From Nocardioides pinisoli (lineage in GTDB: Bacteria; Actinomycetota; Actinomycetes; Propionibacteriales; Nocardioidaceae): a stretch of DNA of 64,000 nt. The notes under the pieces were generated by a model that saw only the letters and a list, made by a program, of their open reading frames with translations, was not told where the DNA came from and did not search any database. Positions 17,744 through 26,660 of this stretch are shown here, one piece after another. The translations under genes were made by a program, and so were the position numbers. The stretch is from assembly GCF_024199985.1 (NCBI RefSeq), contig NZ_JANARS010000014.1, positions 1-64,000 of the forward strand, given 5' to 3'. Every line of letters starts with the position of its first letter. Within the stretch, counting starts at the first letter, position 1.

Positions 17744-17949
17744 GGCTGCTCCTCGGTGTGCGGGGACGGTGTCTCCGTCCGGCTGCCGTCCACCGTCGTG
17801 CACCCGATTCCCGCTCGGAACCGACAAGACGTCCGGGTCCGCCCAGTGACGACCGCCACATGGCGGTGGCAGGCTTGCGAGCAAACCGATGTGCTGGAGC
17901 CGCTGACCTGCCCCCCATCCCCCGACCACACGAACTGCGGAGGAACCCT

Positions 17950-18924
17950 GTGACAGCTGAGGTGCAGCCCGTCGCGCGGCCGCCGTTCGATGCCGAGCTC
18001 CGGGCTGGCCTGGCGGTCGTCGGGGGGATGTTCCCCCCGACGATCACGCCCGACCTCATCGACTTCATGCGTACGTCCTATGCCGCGCCGCCGATCGACG
18101 ACCTCCTCCTCGCCAAGGACATCGTGTGCACCGACGACGTGGTCGTCGCTCCCGACGGGCACGAGGTCGTGGTGTCCGTGCTGCGTCCGAAGGACGTCAC
18201 GAGCGAGCGGCCCGGAGTGGTCTACGCGCACTCGGGCGGGCTGATGTTCGGCGACCGGTTCAGCGGGATTGACCTCGTGCTCGACTGGGTGTCCGACTTC
18301 GGAGCGGTCCTCGTGACGGTGGAGTACCGGCTGGCGCCCGAGCATCCGCACCCGTTCCCCTTCGACGACATGTACGCCGCACTCGACGCCGCCGCGTCGC
18401 GCGCGGGCGAGTGGGGTCTGCGGCGCGACCGTCTCCTGGTTGCAGGCGCGAGCGCCGGGGGTGGGCTCGCGGCCGGACTCGCGTTGGCGGCTCGCGACCG
18501 GGACGGGCCGGCGCTACGGGGCCAGGTGCTCGACTACCCGATGCTGGACGACCGCTGCGTGACAGCCTCCACCCACCAGTTCGACGGCGTCGGCGTGTGG
18601 GACCGCGTCAGCAACGAGACCGGCTGGACCGCGCTGCTCGGGAGCGCCCGCGGCACGCAGGAGGTCTCGCCGTACGCAGCTCCCGCTCGTGCGACGGACC
18701 TCTCCGGCCTGCCGCCGGCGTTCATCGACGTAGGCGCGGCCGAGATCTTCCGCGACGAGGCGATCGCCTACGCCGATGCGATCTGGCACGCGGGTGGCGA
18801 CGCCGAGCTGCACGTGTGGTCGGGCGCGTTCCACGCGTGTGACATCTTCGCTGCCCATACGGCCGTCGGTCGCGCCATGATCCGGGCCAGGAACGGCTGG
18901 GTCGAGCGGATCATCGCCGATTGA
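17950..18924 (+). CDS. alpha/beta hydrolase, HSL-type esterase
   Basis: 324 residues. The GTG start is preceded by GGAGGAA. The oxyanion motif is HSGG (94-97), a variant of the usual HGGG. The nucleophile elbow is GASAGG with Ser168, and the catalytic Asp/Glu and His are in the FIDVGAAEIFRDE and GAFHACD regions. It hydrolyses esters or related small substrates, probably in the cytoplasm. The PucR-type regulator follows 37 bp downstream, so they may share a transcript and form a small hydrolase-regulator unit. Confidence 0.88.
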   Translation: MTAEVQPVARPPFDAELRAGLAVVGGMFPPTITPDLIDFMRTSYAAPPIDDLLLAKDIVCTDDVVVAPDGHEVVVSVLRPKDVTSERPGVVYAHSGGLMFGDRFSGIDLVLDWVSDFGAVLVTVEYRLAPEHPHPFPFDDMYAALDAAASRAGEWGLRRDRLLVAGASAGGGLAAGLALAARDRDGPALRGQVLDYPMLDDRCVTASTHQFDGVGVWDRVSNETGWTALLGSARGTQEVSPYAAPARATDLSGLPPAFIDVGAAEIFRDEAIAYADAIWHAGGDAELHVWSGAFHACDIFAAHTAVGRAMIRARNGWVERIIAD

Positions 18925-18961
18925 GAATCGGACTACGCTCGCTCACCAGAAGGAGGTCGTC

Positions 18962-20008
18962 GTGCAGGAGCTGCTCGGGCGCATCGCGCGTCTGGACCCA
19001 AGCGCGAGCCTCGGGCTGCGCGTCATCGCGTGTTTCGACGAGCTCATGGTCGGCAACGTCAACACCCGAGCGCTCCTCGCCGCGGCTGCCTCGCTCGCCG
19101 GCTGCGTGGCCGGGTTCCGGTCCGAGGTCTCGGGCCGGACCGTGCGCATCGATCCCCGCGGTCACCACGCGGACGGCGTACTCCCTGACGTGCTCCCCGA
19201 CTTCCGGCAGGACGCGAGCGACGGGCTGACGGTATGGCTGGAGCGCTACGGCGAACGGCAGCCCAACGACGCGATCGTGCTCGAGCGGCTCGCACTGGCC
19301 ATCCGGATCCGACACGGCCGAGGGCGCCGAAGCGACCACCGCCGCGACCTGAGCCTCCTGCTCGACCGCGAGGTGGACGTCCAAGCCCGCTGCGTCTCCG
19401 CGATCACCCTCGGGCTGCGACCGGGATCGCGCTACCGGGTCGTCTGTGCGCCGCTCTTCGCCGTCTGGCCTGAGCACCCGCAAGGTCCCGAGGACGTCGT
19501 CCCGACCCGGTTCGGCGCTATCCACGCGCTCGTCCTCCCGGACGGCGACCACGCAGTGAGTGCCGCTCCGAGCGGGGTCGGCGTCGCGACCGAGGTCGAG
19601 GACCTCCACCACTCCTTCCGCACGGCACTTGTCGCGCTTCGGCTGTGCGACCCACCCGCGGTCGGTTCGGTCCTGGCCGACGACTTCGGCGGACTGATCG
19701 GGCTGCTCGCCGACGCGCCAGACGGCTCCTTCCAACCCGACGTCGCGCTGATCGACACGGTGATGACCCATGCCTGGGGCGCGGAGACGCTGGCGGCGGT
19801 GGTCCGCTCGCACTCGCTGCGGCAGGCGGCTCGCGCGGCCGGGGTCCACCACAGCACGATGCAGTCGCGCCTCGAGACGGTGACGGCGACCCTCGGGTTC
19901 GACCCGTTCGATGGCTACGGTCGCACGCGCCTCGGCACGGCGTACCTCGTATGGCGCCTCCGCCACTCGCGCGTCCTGGATCTGCCCGCGCCCACCACCG
20001 CACCCTGA
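18962..20008 (+). CDS. PucR-type transcriptional regulator
   Basis: 348 residues starting at GTG with AGGAGG upstream. The C-terminal HTH (LRQAARAAGVHHSTMQSRLETV) is the HTH_30/PucR type. The N-terminal two thirds have no domain I can name with confidence; a GGDEF-like or GAF-like fold is possible. Its position after an esterase gene suggests control of the local hydrolases. The effector is unknown. Confidence 0.75.
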   Translation: MQELLGRIARLDPSASLGLRVIACFDELMVGNVNTRALLAAAASLAGCVAGFRSEVSGRTVRIDPRGHHADGVLPDVLPDFRQDASDGLTVWLERYGERQPNDAIVLERLALAIRIRHGRGRRSDHRRDLSLLLDREVDVQARCVSAITLGLRPGSRYRVVCAPLFAVWPEHPQGPEDVVPTRFGAIHALVLPDGDHAVSAAPSGVGVATEVEDLHHSFRTALVALRLCDPPAVGSVLADDFGGLIGLLADAPDGSFQPDVALIDTVMTHAWGAETLAAVVRSHSLRQAARAAGVHHSTMQSRLETVTATLGFDPFDGYGRTRLGTAYLVWRLRHSRVLDLPAPTTAP

Positions 20009-20013
20009 GGTTC

Positions 20014-20200
20014 TCACGGTGAAGCGTCCCAGGTTCTCCGCCGCTCCTGTACGGGTTGCGGCTCTCGGTTGAGAGTCGCGTAGTGGGCTTGCTCGAACTC
20101 CACCCGGGGTCATCATCTCAAGGGTGCTGTGCAGGCGTCTGTTGTTGTACCAGTCGACCCAGCCGGCAGTTGCGTAATCGACGTCGCCGATGATGAAGCG
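20014..20200 (-). pseudogene. C-terminal remnant of an IS3-family transposase, frameshifted
   Basis: The minus strand encodes DYATAGWVDWYNNRRLHSTL, the conserved end of the IS3 (rve) transposase. A one-base change in the G run near 20102-20109 shifts the frame; the next frame continues with FEQAHYATLNREPQPVQE and ends at a TGA at 20014. The catalytic Asp residues are missing. It abuts an IS481 fragment, so the locus is a graveyard of nested insertions. Confidence 0.8.
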
Positions 20201-20259
20201 TCACTGATCACAGCCAGCACGGCCTGATACCGCTGCTCGGTCACGCTCAAGTCCCTCAT
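20201..20259 (-). pseudogene. N-terminal remnant of an IS481-type transposase
   Basis: From the ATG at 20259 the minus strand encodes MRDLSVTEQRYQAVLAVISD, the first residues of IS481-family transposases before their helix-turn-helix. It then joins the IS3 fragment without the rest of the gene. The junction is at about 20200. Confidence 0.65.
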
Positions 20260-20327
20260 CTGGCGAGGGTCACCAATCAACCGGAGTAGCCGTCACCCAT
20301 CAGGCGAAGCAATACACGTCCCTCTCG

Positions 20328-20401
20328 TAGGGCGGGTGGGGCTCGAACCCACGACCCAAGGATTATGAGTCCTCTGCTCTGACCGACTGAGCTACCGCCC
20401 C
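20328..20401 (-). tRNA. tRNA with CAU anticodon (elongator Met or Ile2)
   Basis: A 74 nt cloverleaf on the minus strand. The acceptor stem pairs GGGGCGG with CCGCCCT (one G-U at the end). The D arm is TAGCTCAGTCGGTCAGAGC. The anticodon arm is GAGGA-CTCATAA-TCCTT with anticodon CAT, and the T arm is GTGGG-TTCGAGC-CCCAC. CCA is not encoded. CAT can be Met or the lysidine-modified Ile2; the sequence alone does not settle it. Confidence 0.93.
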
Positions 20402-20413
20402 TCGGGGCGCACC

Positions 20414-21370
20414 CTAGGCGATGGGGGCCTCGACCTCGTACATGTGCTCCACCACGCGGAAGCCGAGCGCGGTGTTGGTGCGGTGCATCGCGGTGTTGGA
20501 CGGTGCGGTCCAGGTGTGGACCAGCCGGACGTCGTCGGGCAGGTCGGCGTAGTTGGCGGACTTGAGGGCGGCCCCCAGCCGGTGGCCCCGGTGGTCGGGC
20601 ATCACGAGGGTGTCGTCCTGCCAGCCGTAGTCGGTGCCGTGCGGGACGAACAGCAGCGAGTAGCCCCCGAAGGAGCCGTCCGAGCGGCGGCGGGCCGCGG
20701 CGACGCGGACGTCGTACGCCCGCATCAGCCGCTCCTCGGACGTCGCCAGCCGCGCGTCGTCGAGCACCTCGGGCTCGAGGTCGAGGTCCCCGGTGGGGAC
20801 GTCGGCGTTCATCTGGTTGCGCATCGCGAGGTAGGCCTCGCGGTGCTCGTCGGGGCAGCGGCCGCGCCAGGTGACGACCTCGTAGGCCGGGTCGACCGGG
20901 CACAGGGCGACGGGCAGGTCCACGACGAGGTGGTCCTCGCGGTGCCTGTCGGCCGTGCCCACCGCCGCCGCGAACGCGTGCGCGGGTCCTGGGGACGCGA
21001 CGTCCACCGTCACCTCTCCTCCGATGCGGCTGCGGCCCGCGGCACGGGCGCGCTCGACCACGGCACCCCAGAGCGCGCGACCGATGCCGCGGCGCCGGTG
21101 GGCGGGCAGCACCTGGACCTCGGCCCACGCGACGTCGGTGTTCTCGCTCAGCGGCAGCTCGAGCTCGGCGACGCCCACGACCTCGCCGTCGGCGACGGCC
21201 TGCAGCCAGGTGCGCGCGTAATGGGTGCTGGGCGACGTCGCGGTCACCTCGAAGGCACCGGCGGTGCTGACCAGCGCGTGCGGCCGGTCGGCACGGACCG
21301 CCCGCTCCATCACGTCGTGCCAGACTGCCCTCGCCGCCGGGTCGGTCACGGGCAGCTCCTCGATCTCCAC
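20414..21370 (-). CDS. GNAT-family N-acetyltransferase (tandem GNAT)
   Basis: 318 residues starting at ATG 21370. The first GNAT domain contains the acetyl-CoA binding motif VLPAHRRRGIGRALWG. The second half (about 170-318) repeats the fold with TLVMPDHRGHRLGAALK. Two-domain GNATs of this type are common in actinobacteria and act on unknown amines. The stop lies 12 bp from the tRNA. Confidence 0.85.
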   Translation of the reverse strand: MEIEELPVTDPAARAVWHDVMERAVRADRPHALVSTAGAFEVTATSPSTHYARTWLQAVADGEVVGVAELELPLSENTDVAWAEVQVLPAHRRRGIGRALWGAVVERARAAGRSRIGGEVTVDVASPGPAHAFAAAVGTADRHREDHLVVDLPVALCPVDPAYEVVTWRGRCPDEHREAYLAMRNQMNADVPTGDLDLEPEVLDDARLATSEERLMRAYDVRVAAARRRSDGSFGGYSLLFVPHGTDYGWQDDTLVMPDHRGHRLGAALKSANYADLPDDVRLVHTWTAPSNTAMHRTNTALGFRVVEHMYEVEAPIA

Positions 21371-21492
21371 CGCCCCATCCGACCGCAGCGACGGCCGGGC
21401 GGCAACCGGGATTCGGCGTTCGACTTCGCACGCGAAGCCGCACGTGGGAGGGTGAGGCGTCTCGGAAGCGGCTCGGGTTTGGGAGGACCTCG

Positions 21493-22941
21493 GTGGCCAA
21501 GGATCGCTCGGCTCTGCTGCCCCCCGCGCAGCGTCACCTCGTCACGCGCTTCGGCTATGGCATCGATGCGACGCTCGTCCGTGACGTACGTCGTGCCGGC
21601 GGGGCGTCCGCGTGGTTCGAGCAGCAGGTCTCCAGGCCGGGGTCGTTCCCCGACGGGCCCGCTGACGCCGTACGCCGGTGGTGGCCCGACCTCGACCGGC
21701 GACCCGCCGACCTGTGGCAGCGCCAGGTGCAGGAGGTGCGCGGCGGGTGGCAGGTCATGGAGGACTACGGCCGCTGGCTGCTCCTGCGCCGCATCCGCAC
21801 CCGACGGCCGTTGCTGGAGAAGATGACCGAGTTCTGGGAGGCGATGCTCCACGTGCCGGTGAGTGGCGACGCCCACTTCACGTGGCGCGTGGACTACGGC
21901 GACACCGTTCGGCGCCACGCCCTCGGTCGCTTCGACGAGCTGCTCGCCGCCACCACCACCCACCCGGCGATGCTGATCTTCCTGTCGGCGGCGACCTCCA
22001 CCAAGCGCGCCCCCAACGAGAACCTCGGCCGCGAGCTGCTCGAGCTGCACACCCTCGGGGCCGGCAACTACGACGAGGACGAAGTCAAGGCGTCGGCGCG
22101 GATCCTCACCGGCCACCACGTCGATCTCTGGGAGACGTGGAAGGCGTCCTACATCAAGGAGGACCACGCGACCGGGAGGGTCCGGGTCAAGGGGTTCACG
22201 CACGCGAACCGGAAGGCCGACGGCCGCGAGGTCACGCGCGACTACCTCCACTACCTGGCCCACCACCCGCTGACCGCGGAGCACGTCTGCCGGCGGCTGG
22301 CGACCAAGTTCGTGCGAGACGACCCGCCCCGGTCGCTGGTGAAGCGGCTCGCGAAGGTCTACCTGCGCAACGACACCGCGATCGTGCCGGTGCTCCGCGC
22401 CCTGGTGGCCAGCAAGGAGTTCCGCACGTCGGCCGGCGACAAGCTGCGCGACCCCGGCGAGGACGTCGTCGCCACCTACCGCGCGCTCGGCGCCGAGGTC
22501 GGACGGCCGGCTCGCAACGACTCGGCCGCCAACGCGATCCTCTGGCAGGCGTCCCGGCTGGGCCTCTCCCCGCACGCCTGGCCACGTCCCGACGGCACGC
22601 CCGTCACCGACGGCGTCTGGGCCTCCCCGTCGCGAGCCCTCGGCTCGATGGACCTGCACTGGTCGATGGCCGGCGGGTGGTGGCCGTCCGAGGGCATCCG
22701 CTACCGCTCCCCGAAGGCGTGGGTGCCGGCGAAGAAGCCGATCCGCTTCGAGGACCTCGTCGACGCGGTGAGCCGCGACCTGCTGCACCGGCCCGCCGGC
22801 AAGCGGCTCGTGCAGACGGCGATCCTGGCCACCGGCTGCCGGGCCAGGGAGAAGATCGACCGCGACCACGCCCTCGTCCAGTGGGGCTTCCCGCGGCTGC
22901 TGGCCGCCGTCCTCGACTCCCCCGACCACCTGGCGTGCTGA
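21493..22941 (+). CDS. DUF1800 family protein
   Basis: 482 residues, GTG start with GGGAGGA upstream. The sequence has the DUF1800 pattern (HLVTRFGYG near the start, NENLGRELLELHTLG in the middle). The family is usually next to DUF1501 and the biochemical role is not established. No signal peptide is visible here. The DUF1501 gene follows after 1 bp, so the two are an operon. Confidence 0.88.
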   Translation: MAKDRSALLPPAQRHLVTRFGYGIDATLVRDVRRAGGASAWFEQQVSRPGSFPDGPADAVRRWWPDLDRRPADLWQRQVQEVRGGWQVMEDYGRWLLLRRIRTRRPLLEKMTEFWEAMLHVPVSGDAHFTWRVDYGDTVRRHALGRFDELLAATTTHPAMLIFLSAATSTKRAPNENLGRELLELHTLGAGNYDEDEVKASARILTGHHVDLWETWKASYIKEDHATGRVRVKGFTHANRKADGREVTRDYLHYLAHHPLTAEHVCRRLATKFVRDDPPRSLVKRLAKVYLRNDTAIVPVLRALVASKEFRTSAGDKLRDPGEDVVATYRALGAEVGRPARNDSAANAILWQASRLGLSPHAWPRPDGTPVTDGVWASPSRALGSMDLHWSMAGGWWPSEGIRYRSPKAWVPAKKPIRFEDLVDAVSRDLLHRPAGKRLVQTAILATGCRAREKIDRDHALVQWGFPRLLAAVLDSPDHLAC

Positions 22942-22942
22942 C

Positions 22943-24235
22943 ATGACCGATCCCCACCCGACCTCCCCCGCCGCCCGTCCCTGCGGCTGCCCCGGCTACG
23001 ACGAGGCCCGGCTGGCCCTCAGCCGGCGCGCGCTCCTCGGCACCGCCCTGGCCGGGGGCGCCGTCGCGCTCGGGCCGTCGCTCACCGGCACCGGCCCGTC
23101 GGCGTACGCCGTCACCGGCCGCAGCGCCGCCGGGCTGAGCGTGCCGGGCGGCCCGGTGCTCGTCCTGCTCTCCCTGCGAGGCGCCGCCGACGGGCTGTCG
23201 CTGGTCGTCCCGCACGGCGACCCGGTCTACTACGCCGCGCGGCCTCGCCTGGCGATCCCGCACACCGCCCTGCTGGCACCGGACGCGATGTTCGGCCTGC
23301 ACCCCGCGCTCGCACCGCTGCTGCCGATGTGGGACGCCGGCACGCTGGCAGCCGTCCACGCCACCGGCATGGCGACGCCCAACCGGTCGCACTTCGCCGC
23401 GATGGAGGCCATCGAGGACGCCGCCCCAGGCTCGAGAGAGCGCACCGGATGGCTCAACCGACTGCTGGGCGAGCTGCCCGGGACCTCCCCGCTGCAGGGC
23501 ACGGCCATGGGCAACCAGGCCCCGACGTCGCTCTTCGGCGCGCAGCCGGCCTTCGTCGTCGGCCGCGTCGACCAGGCCAAGGTCGCGGGCGCCGACGAGG
23601 ACGGTCGTCGGCTGGCGTCCCTCGCGCACGCCTGGCGGGGCAGCGACCCGATGAGCCGCGCGGTGCGCGACGCGATCACGGGCGCGCAGACCTTCGGCGC
23701 CGCCCGGGACACGCCGGCCGGCACGCCCGCGACGGCCTTCCCCGACAGCGGGCTGGGCCGGGCGCTGTCCGACGTCTCGCGCATCGTGCGCTCGGGCGTC
23801 GGCACCGAGGTCGTCACCGTCGACCAGGGCGACTGGGACATGCACACCGACGCCGGCACCCTGGAGTGGGGCGACATGAGGCGCAACGCGGGCGACCTCG
23901 CGAGCTCGATCGCAGCGTTCTTCGCCGACCTCGGCCCGGCCGCCGACCGGGTCACCCTCGTGACCCTCAGCGAGTTCGGCCGGAGGGTGCGGGAGAACGA
24001 CGACTACGGCACCGACCACGGCTTCGGCAACGTCATGCTCGTCGCCGGCGCCGGGGTGCGGGGCGGCCGCTACCTCGGCTCGTGGCCGGGCCTGTCCGAC
24101 ACCCCCGACGCCGACCTGCTCGTCACCACCGACTACCGCAGCGTCCTCGCGGAGGTCGTCACCCGCCGGTTCGGCGTCTCCGTCGCGCAGGTCTTCCCGG
24201 GCTTCGCGCCGCAGGCCGTCGGCGTGATGGCCTGA
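22943..24235 (+). CDS. DUF1501 family protein, Tat-exported
   Basis: 430 residues. A twin-arginine signal lies at residues 27-33 (SRRALLG), followed by a hydrophobic stretch and an AYA cleavage region. The body has DUF1501 features (LLSLRGAADGLSLVVPHGD; EFGRRVREN; TDHGFGN), resembling the alkaline-phosphatase/sulfatase fold. It starts 1 bp after the DUF1800 stop. The Tat signal implies folding, possibly with a cofactor, before export. Function is unknown. Confidence 0.88.
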   Translation: MTDPHPTSPAARPCGCPGYDEARLALSRRALLGTALAGGAVALGPSLTGTGPSAYAVTGRSAAGLSVPGGPVLVLLSLRGAADGLSLVVPHGDPVYYAARPRLAIPHTALLAPDAMFGLHPALAPLLPMWDAGTLAAVHATGMATPNRSHFAAMEAIEDAAPGSRERTGWLNRLLGELPGTSPLQGTAMGNQAPTSLFGAQPAFVVGRVDQAKVAGADEDGRRLASLAHAWRGSDPMSRAVRDAITGAQTFGAARDTPAGTPATAFPDSGLGRALSDVSRIVRSGVGTEVVTVDQGDWDMHTDAGTLEWGDMRRNAGDLASSIAAFFADLGPAADRVTLVTLSEFGRRVRENDDYGTDHGFGNVMLVAGAGVRGGRYLGSWPGLSDTPDADLLVTTDYRSVLAEVVTRRFGVSVAQVFPGFAPQAVGVMA

Positions 24236-24287
24236 TCGACCTGCGTCCCTCGAGACACACGAGCCCGGTCGGTGCCATGCTCGGGAC

Positions 24288-25040
24288 ATGAGTGACGAGC
24301 GCCCCACGCCTCCCTCCTTCGACCTCCTGCCCGAGGACTGGCAGACCGCGCTGTTCGTCGTGGCGCACCCCGACGACATCGAGTACGGCTCGGCCGCTGC
24401 GGTCGCCCGGTGGACCGGTCAGGGGAAGAAGGTCGTCTACTGCATGGTGACCAGCGGCGAGGCCGGCATCGACGGGCTCCATCCCGACGAGTGCAGGTCG
24501 CTGCGCGAGGCGGAGGAGATCGCGTCCGCGGCCACCGTCGGCGTCGACGAGGTGCTGTTCCTGCGCCTGCCCGACGGGATCCTGGAGTACGGCGTCGAGC
24601 TGCGGCGCGTGCTCGCGAAGGTCGTGCGCGAGCAGAAGCCCGACATCGCCCTGACCATCAACTTCCGCGAGACGTTCGGCGGCACCAGCCTCAACCAGGC
24701 CGACCACATCGCGGTGGGCAAGGCACTCCTCGACGCGGTCCGCGACGCGGGCAACCGCTGGGTGTTCTCCGAGCAGCTCACCGACGGCCTCGAGCCCTGG
24801 GGCGGCGTGCAAGCGGTGTGGGCGGGCGGGTCACCGCAGGCGACGCACGCCGTCGACGTCACCGACACCTTCGCCGCCGGCGTCGCGTCGCTGAAGGAGC
24901 ACCGGGCCTACATCGAGGGCCTCGGCTGGGAGGGCTGGGACCCCGAGGAGTTCCTCGACGGCATCCTCCGCGGTGGCGGTCAGGGCCTCGGCGTCACCCA
25001 CGCGGCCACCTTCGAGGTGTTCCCCCTCGGCTGGGGCTGA
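24288..25040 (+). CDS. PIG-L family deacetylase
   Basis: 250 residues. The zinc-binding motif AHPDDIE starts at residue 26 and a second metal ligand region is LNQADHIA. The family removes acetyl groups from N-acetylglucosaminyl substrates (for example MshB and Mca in mycothiol metabolism). The substrate here is not clear; it could be MshB-like or Mca-like, but the protein is shorter than Mca. The ATG has no strong Shine-Dalgarno sequence. Confidence 0.85.
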   Translation: MSDERPTPPSFDLLPEDWQTALFVVAHPDDIEYGSAAAVARWTGQGKKVVYCMVTSGEAGIDGLHPDECRSLREAEEIASAATVGVDEVLFLRLPDGILEYGVELRRVLAKVVREQKPDIALTINFRETFGGTSLNQADHIAVGKALLDAVRDAGNRWVFSEQLTDGLEPWGGVQAVWAGGSPQATHAVDVTDTFAAGVASLKEHRAYIEGLGWEGWDPEEFLDGILRGGGQGLGVTHAATFEVFPLGWG

Positions 25041-25041
25041 G

Positions 25042-25854
25042 TCACCGCGCGAAGCGGCGGCGTCGAGCACGGCGCGGCTCACGAGCACCCGCGCCGGCGA
25101 ACCGGGCACCGACCAGCGGGGGCGGAACCGGCGGGGCGGCCTCCGGCACGGGCTCGGGGGCCGGGCGGGTGGCGGCGACCGGGCCGTCCTGCGTCGGCAC
25201 CTGCGACAGGTCCCGGTCGGCGAGGATCGCGCGCACCTCGTCGACGGTCGCGAGCAGCGCCTCGTCGTCCGTCGTGTCCGTGCGGGCGAGGAGGGCGTGG
25301 CGGCCGAGCGACGCGCCGACGAGGGAGCCGTCCTCGAAGCGCAACCGGACGAAGCCGGCGACCTGCTGGTCCTCCAGCGAGCGCAGGATCGCCAGCATGC
25401 GGGTGCCCACCTCGGCCAGGTGGGCCGTCCCGGTCGTCTCCCCCGCCGCCGCCACCACGCGCGAGCCTGCTGTGACGACCGAGCCCCAGCGCACCCCCGC
25501 GACCGCGACGAGCCGGTCGACGCAGTGGACGACCGCGGCGGTGGCGTCCGCCCCACCGACGACCATGAAGGTCGGCACCGTGCGGGGCTCGGCCTGCGCC
25601 AGCACCGCCCGGTAGGTGCCCTCGCCGGCCGGGGTCCAGGTCACCCCGACCGTGAGCCGGCGCGAGCCCAGCGCCTCCACGGCTCGCAGGTCGCCGACAC
25701 CGACGAGCTCGCCCGCGCGCCGCGCCAACCGGCCCGTGTAGGGCAACGCCGCGGCGAGCGCACCCGCGGCCCCGTCGTCACCGACCACGGTCCCGTCCGG
25801 GCGTACGACGAACCCCCCACGCTCGTCGTCAACCTCGCTCGCGTCTGTGCTCAT
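25042..25854 (-). CDS. hypothetical protein, possible roadblock/LC7-like fold
   Basis: 270 residues from the ATG at 25854. The middle contains two alternating hydrophobic segments around TFMVVGGADATAAVVHCVD and VAGFVRLRFEDGSLVGASLG. These resemble the roadblock/LC7 pattern of actinobacterial signalling proteins, but the match is weak. The last 50 residues are a Pro/Ala/Arg-rich tail ending RRARRRRFAR that may bind nucleic acid or partners. It is convergent with the PIG-L gene, 1 bp apart. Confidence 0.5.
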   Translation of the reverse strand: MSTDASEVDDERGGFVVRPDGTVVGDDGAAGALAAALPYTGRLARRAGELVGVGDLRAVEALGSRRLTVGVTWTPAGEGTYRAVLAQAEPRTVPTFMVVGGADATAAVVHCVDRLVAVAGVRWGSVVTAGSRVVAAAGETTGTAHLAEVGTRMLAILRSLEDQQVAGFVRLRFEDGSLVGASLGRHALLARTDTTDDEALLATVDEVRAILADRDLSQVPTQDGPVAATRPAPEPVPEAAPPVPPPLVGARFAGAGAREPRRARRRRFAR

Positions 25855-25955
25855 GCGGCCACCCTGACCCAGCCCCACGGGTTCCGGCAGGCACGTAACG
25901 CACAGTTCACACGGGCCCTCGGAAGCGTTACGTCACCGCAACCGAGGCGACCGGG

Positions 25956-26660
25956 CTAGGGCGACGAGGGGGCGGGGCTCGGGAGGGTGCCCGTCTCGAC
26001 CACGTGCTGGGCGACGGCGAAGAGCTTGATGTTCTGCTGCGACGAGAGCCGCTTGAGCACGGCGAAGGCCTGGTCGGACGTCAGCGAGAACCGCTCGCGG
26101 AGGATCCCCGTCGCCTCGCCGATCAGCTGACGGCTGGTCAGCGCCGTGTGCAGCTGGTCGTGACGCACGGTGGTGCTCAGGGCGACCGAGGCGTGCGCGG
26201 CTGCGACGAGACCGTCGAGCCGGTCCTCGTGGTCGAAGGCGTTGGGCTCGTAGGCGTAGAGGTTGAGCATCCCGATGCTGTCGTCGTCCTCGACGAACAG
26301 GCGGAAGCCCAGGTAGGACCGCACGCCGGTCCGCGCGACCGCCTCCTCGGCCCACCGTGGCCAGGGGGCGTCCTTGGTGAGGTCACCGATCGAGACCACG
26401 TCGGCGGTCGACGGGCCGTCCATGGCCGGACCCTCGGCCAGGTCGTGCTGCAGGTCGTCCATCACCTGCACGGACGCGTGGGAGTGGGCGCACGTGTCGT
26501 TGCGCCCCGGCCGCAGCACGCACACACCGGCGACGGCACACGGGCCGATCAGGTCGACGGCCATCGCCGCGATGTGCTCGAGGGTGTCGGCCGGGTGCCG
26601 GGTGCCCGACATCGCGCGTGCGGCCTCGGCCAGCCGTCGGCCGAACTCGTGTCGGTCCAT
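25956..26660 (-). CDS. GAF-ANTAR RNA-binding regulator
   Basis: 234 residues. The GAF domain (about 25-155) should bind a small signal. The C-terminal ANTAR domain (ALTSRQLIGEATGILRERF to VAQHVVETG) binds two-hexaloop RNA to prevent termination. The ATG at 26660 is used because GGGAGGGAAG precedes it; a TTG at 26666 is also possible. It is divergent from a GAF-SpoIIE phosphatase across an unusual 519 bp gap. Confidence 0.85.
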   Translation of the reverse strand: MDRHEFGRRLAEAARAMSGTRHPADTLEHIAAMAVDLIGPCAVAGVCVLRPGRNDTCAHSHASVQVMDDLQHDLAEGPAMDGPSTADVVSIGDLTKDAPWPRWAEEAVARTGVRSYLGFRLFVEDDDSIGMLNLYAYEPNAFDHEDRLDGLVAAAHASVALSTTVRHDQLHTALTSRQLIGEATGILRERFSLTSDQAFAVLKRLSSQQNIKLFAVAQHVVETGTLPSPAPSSP

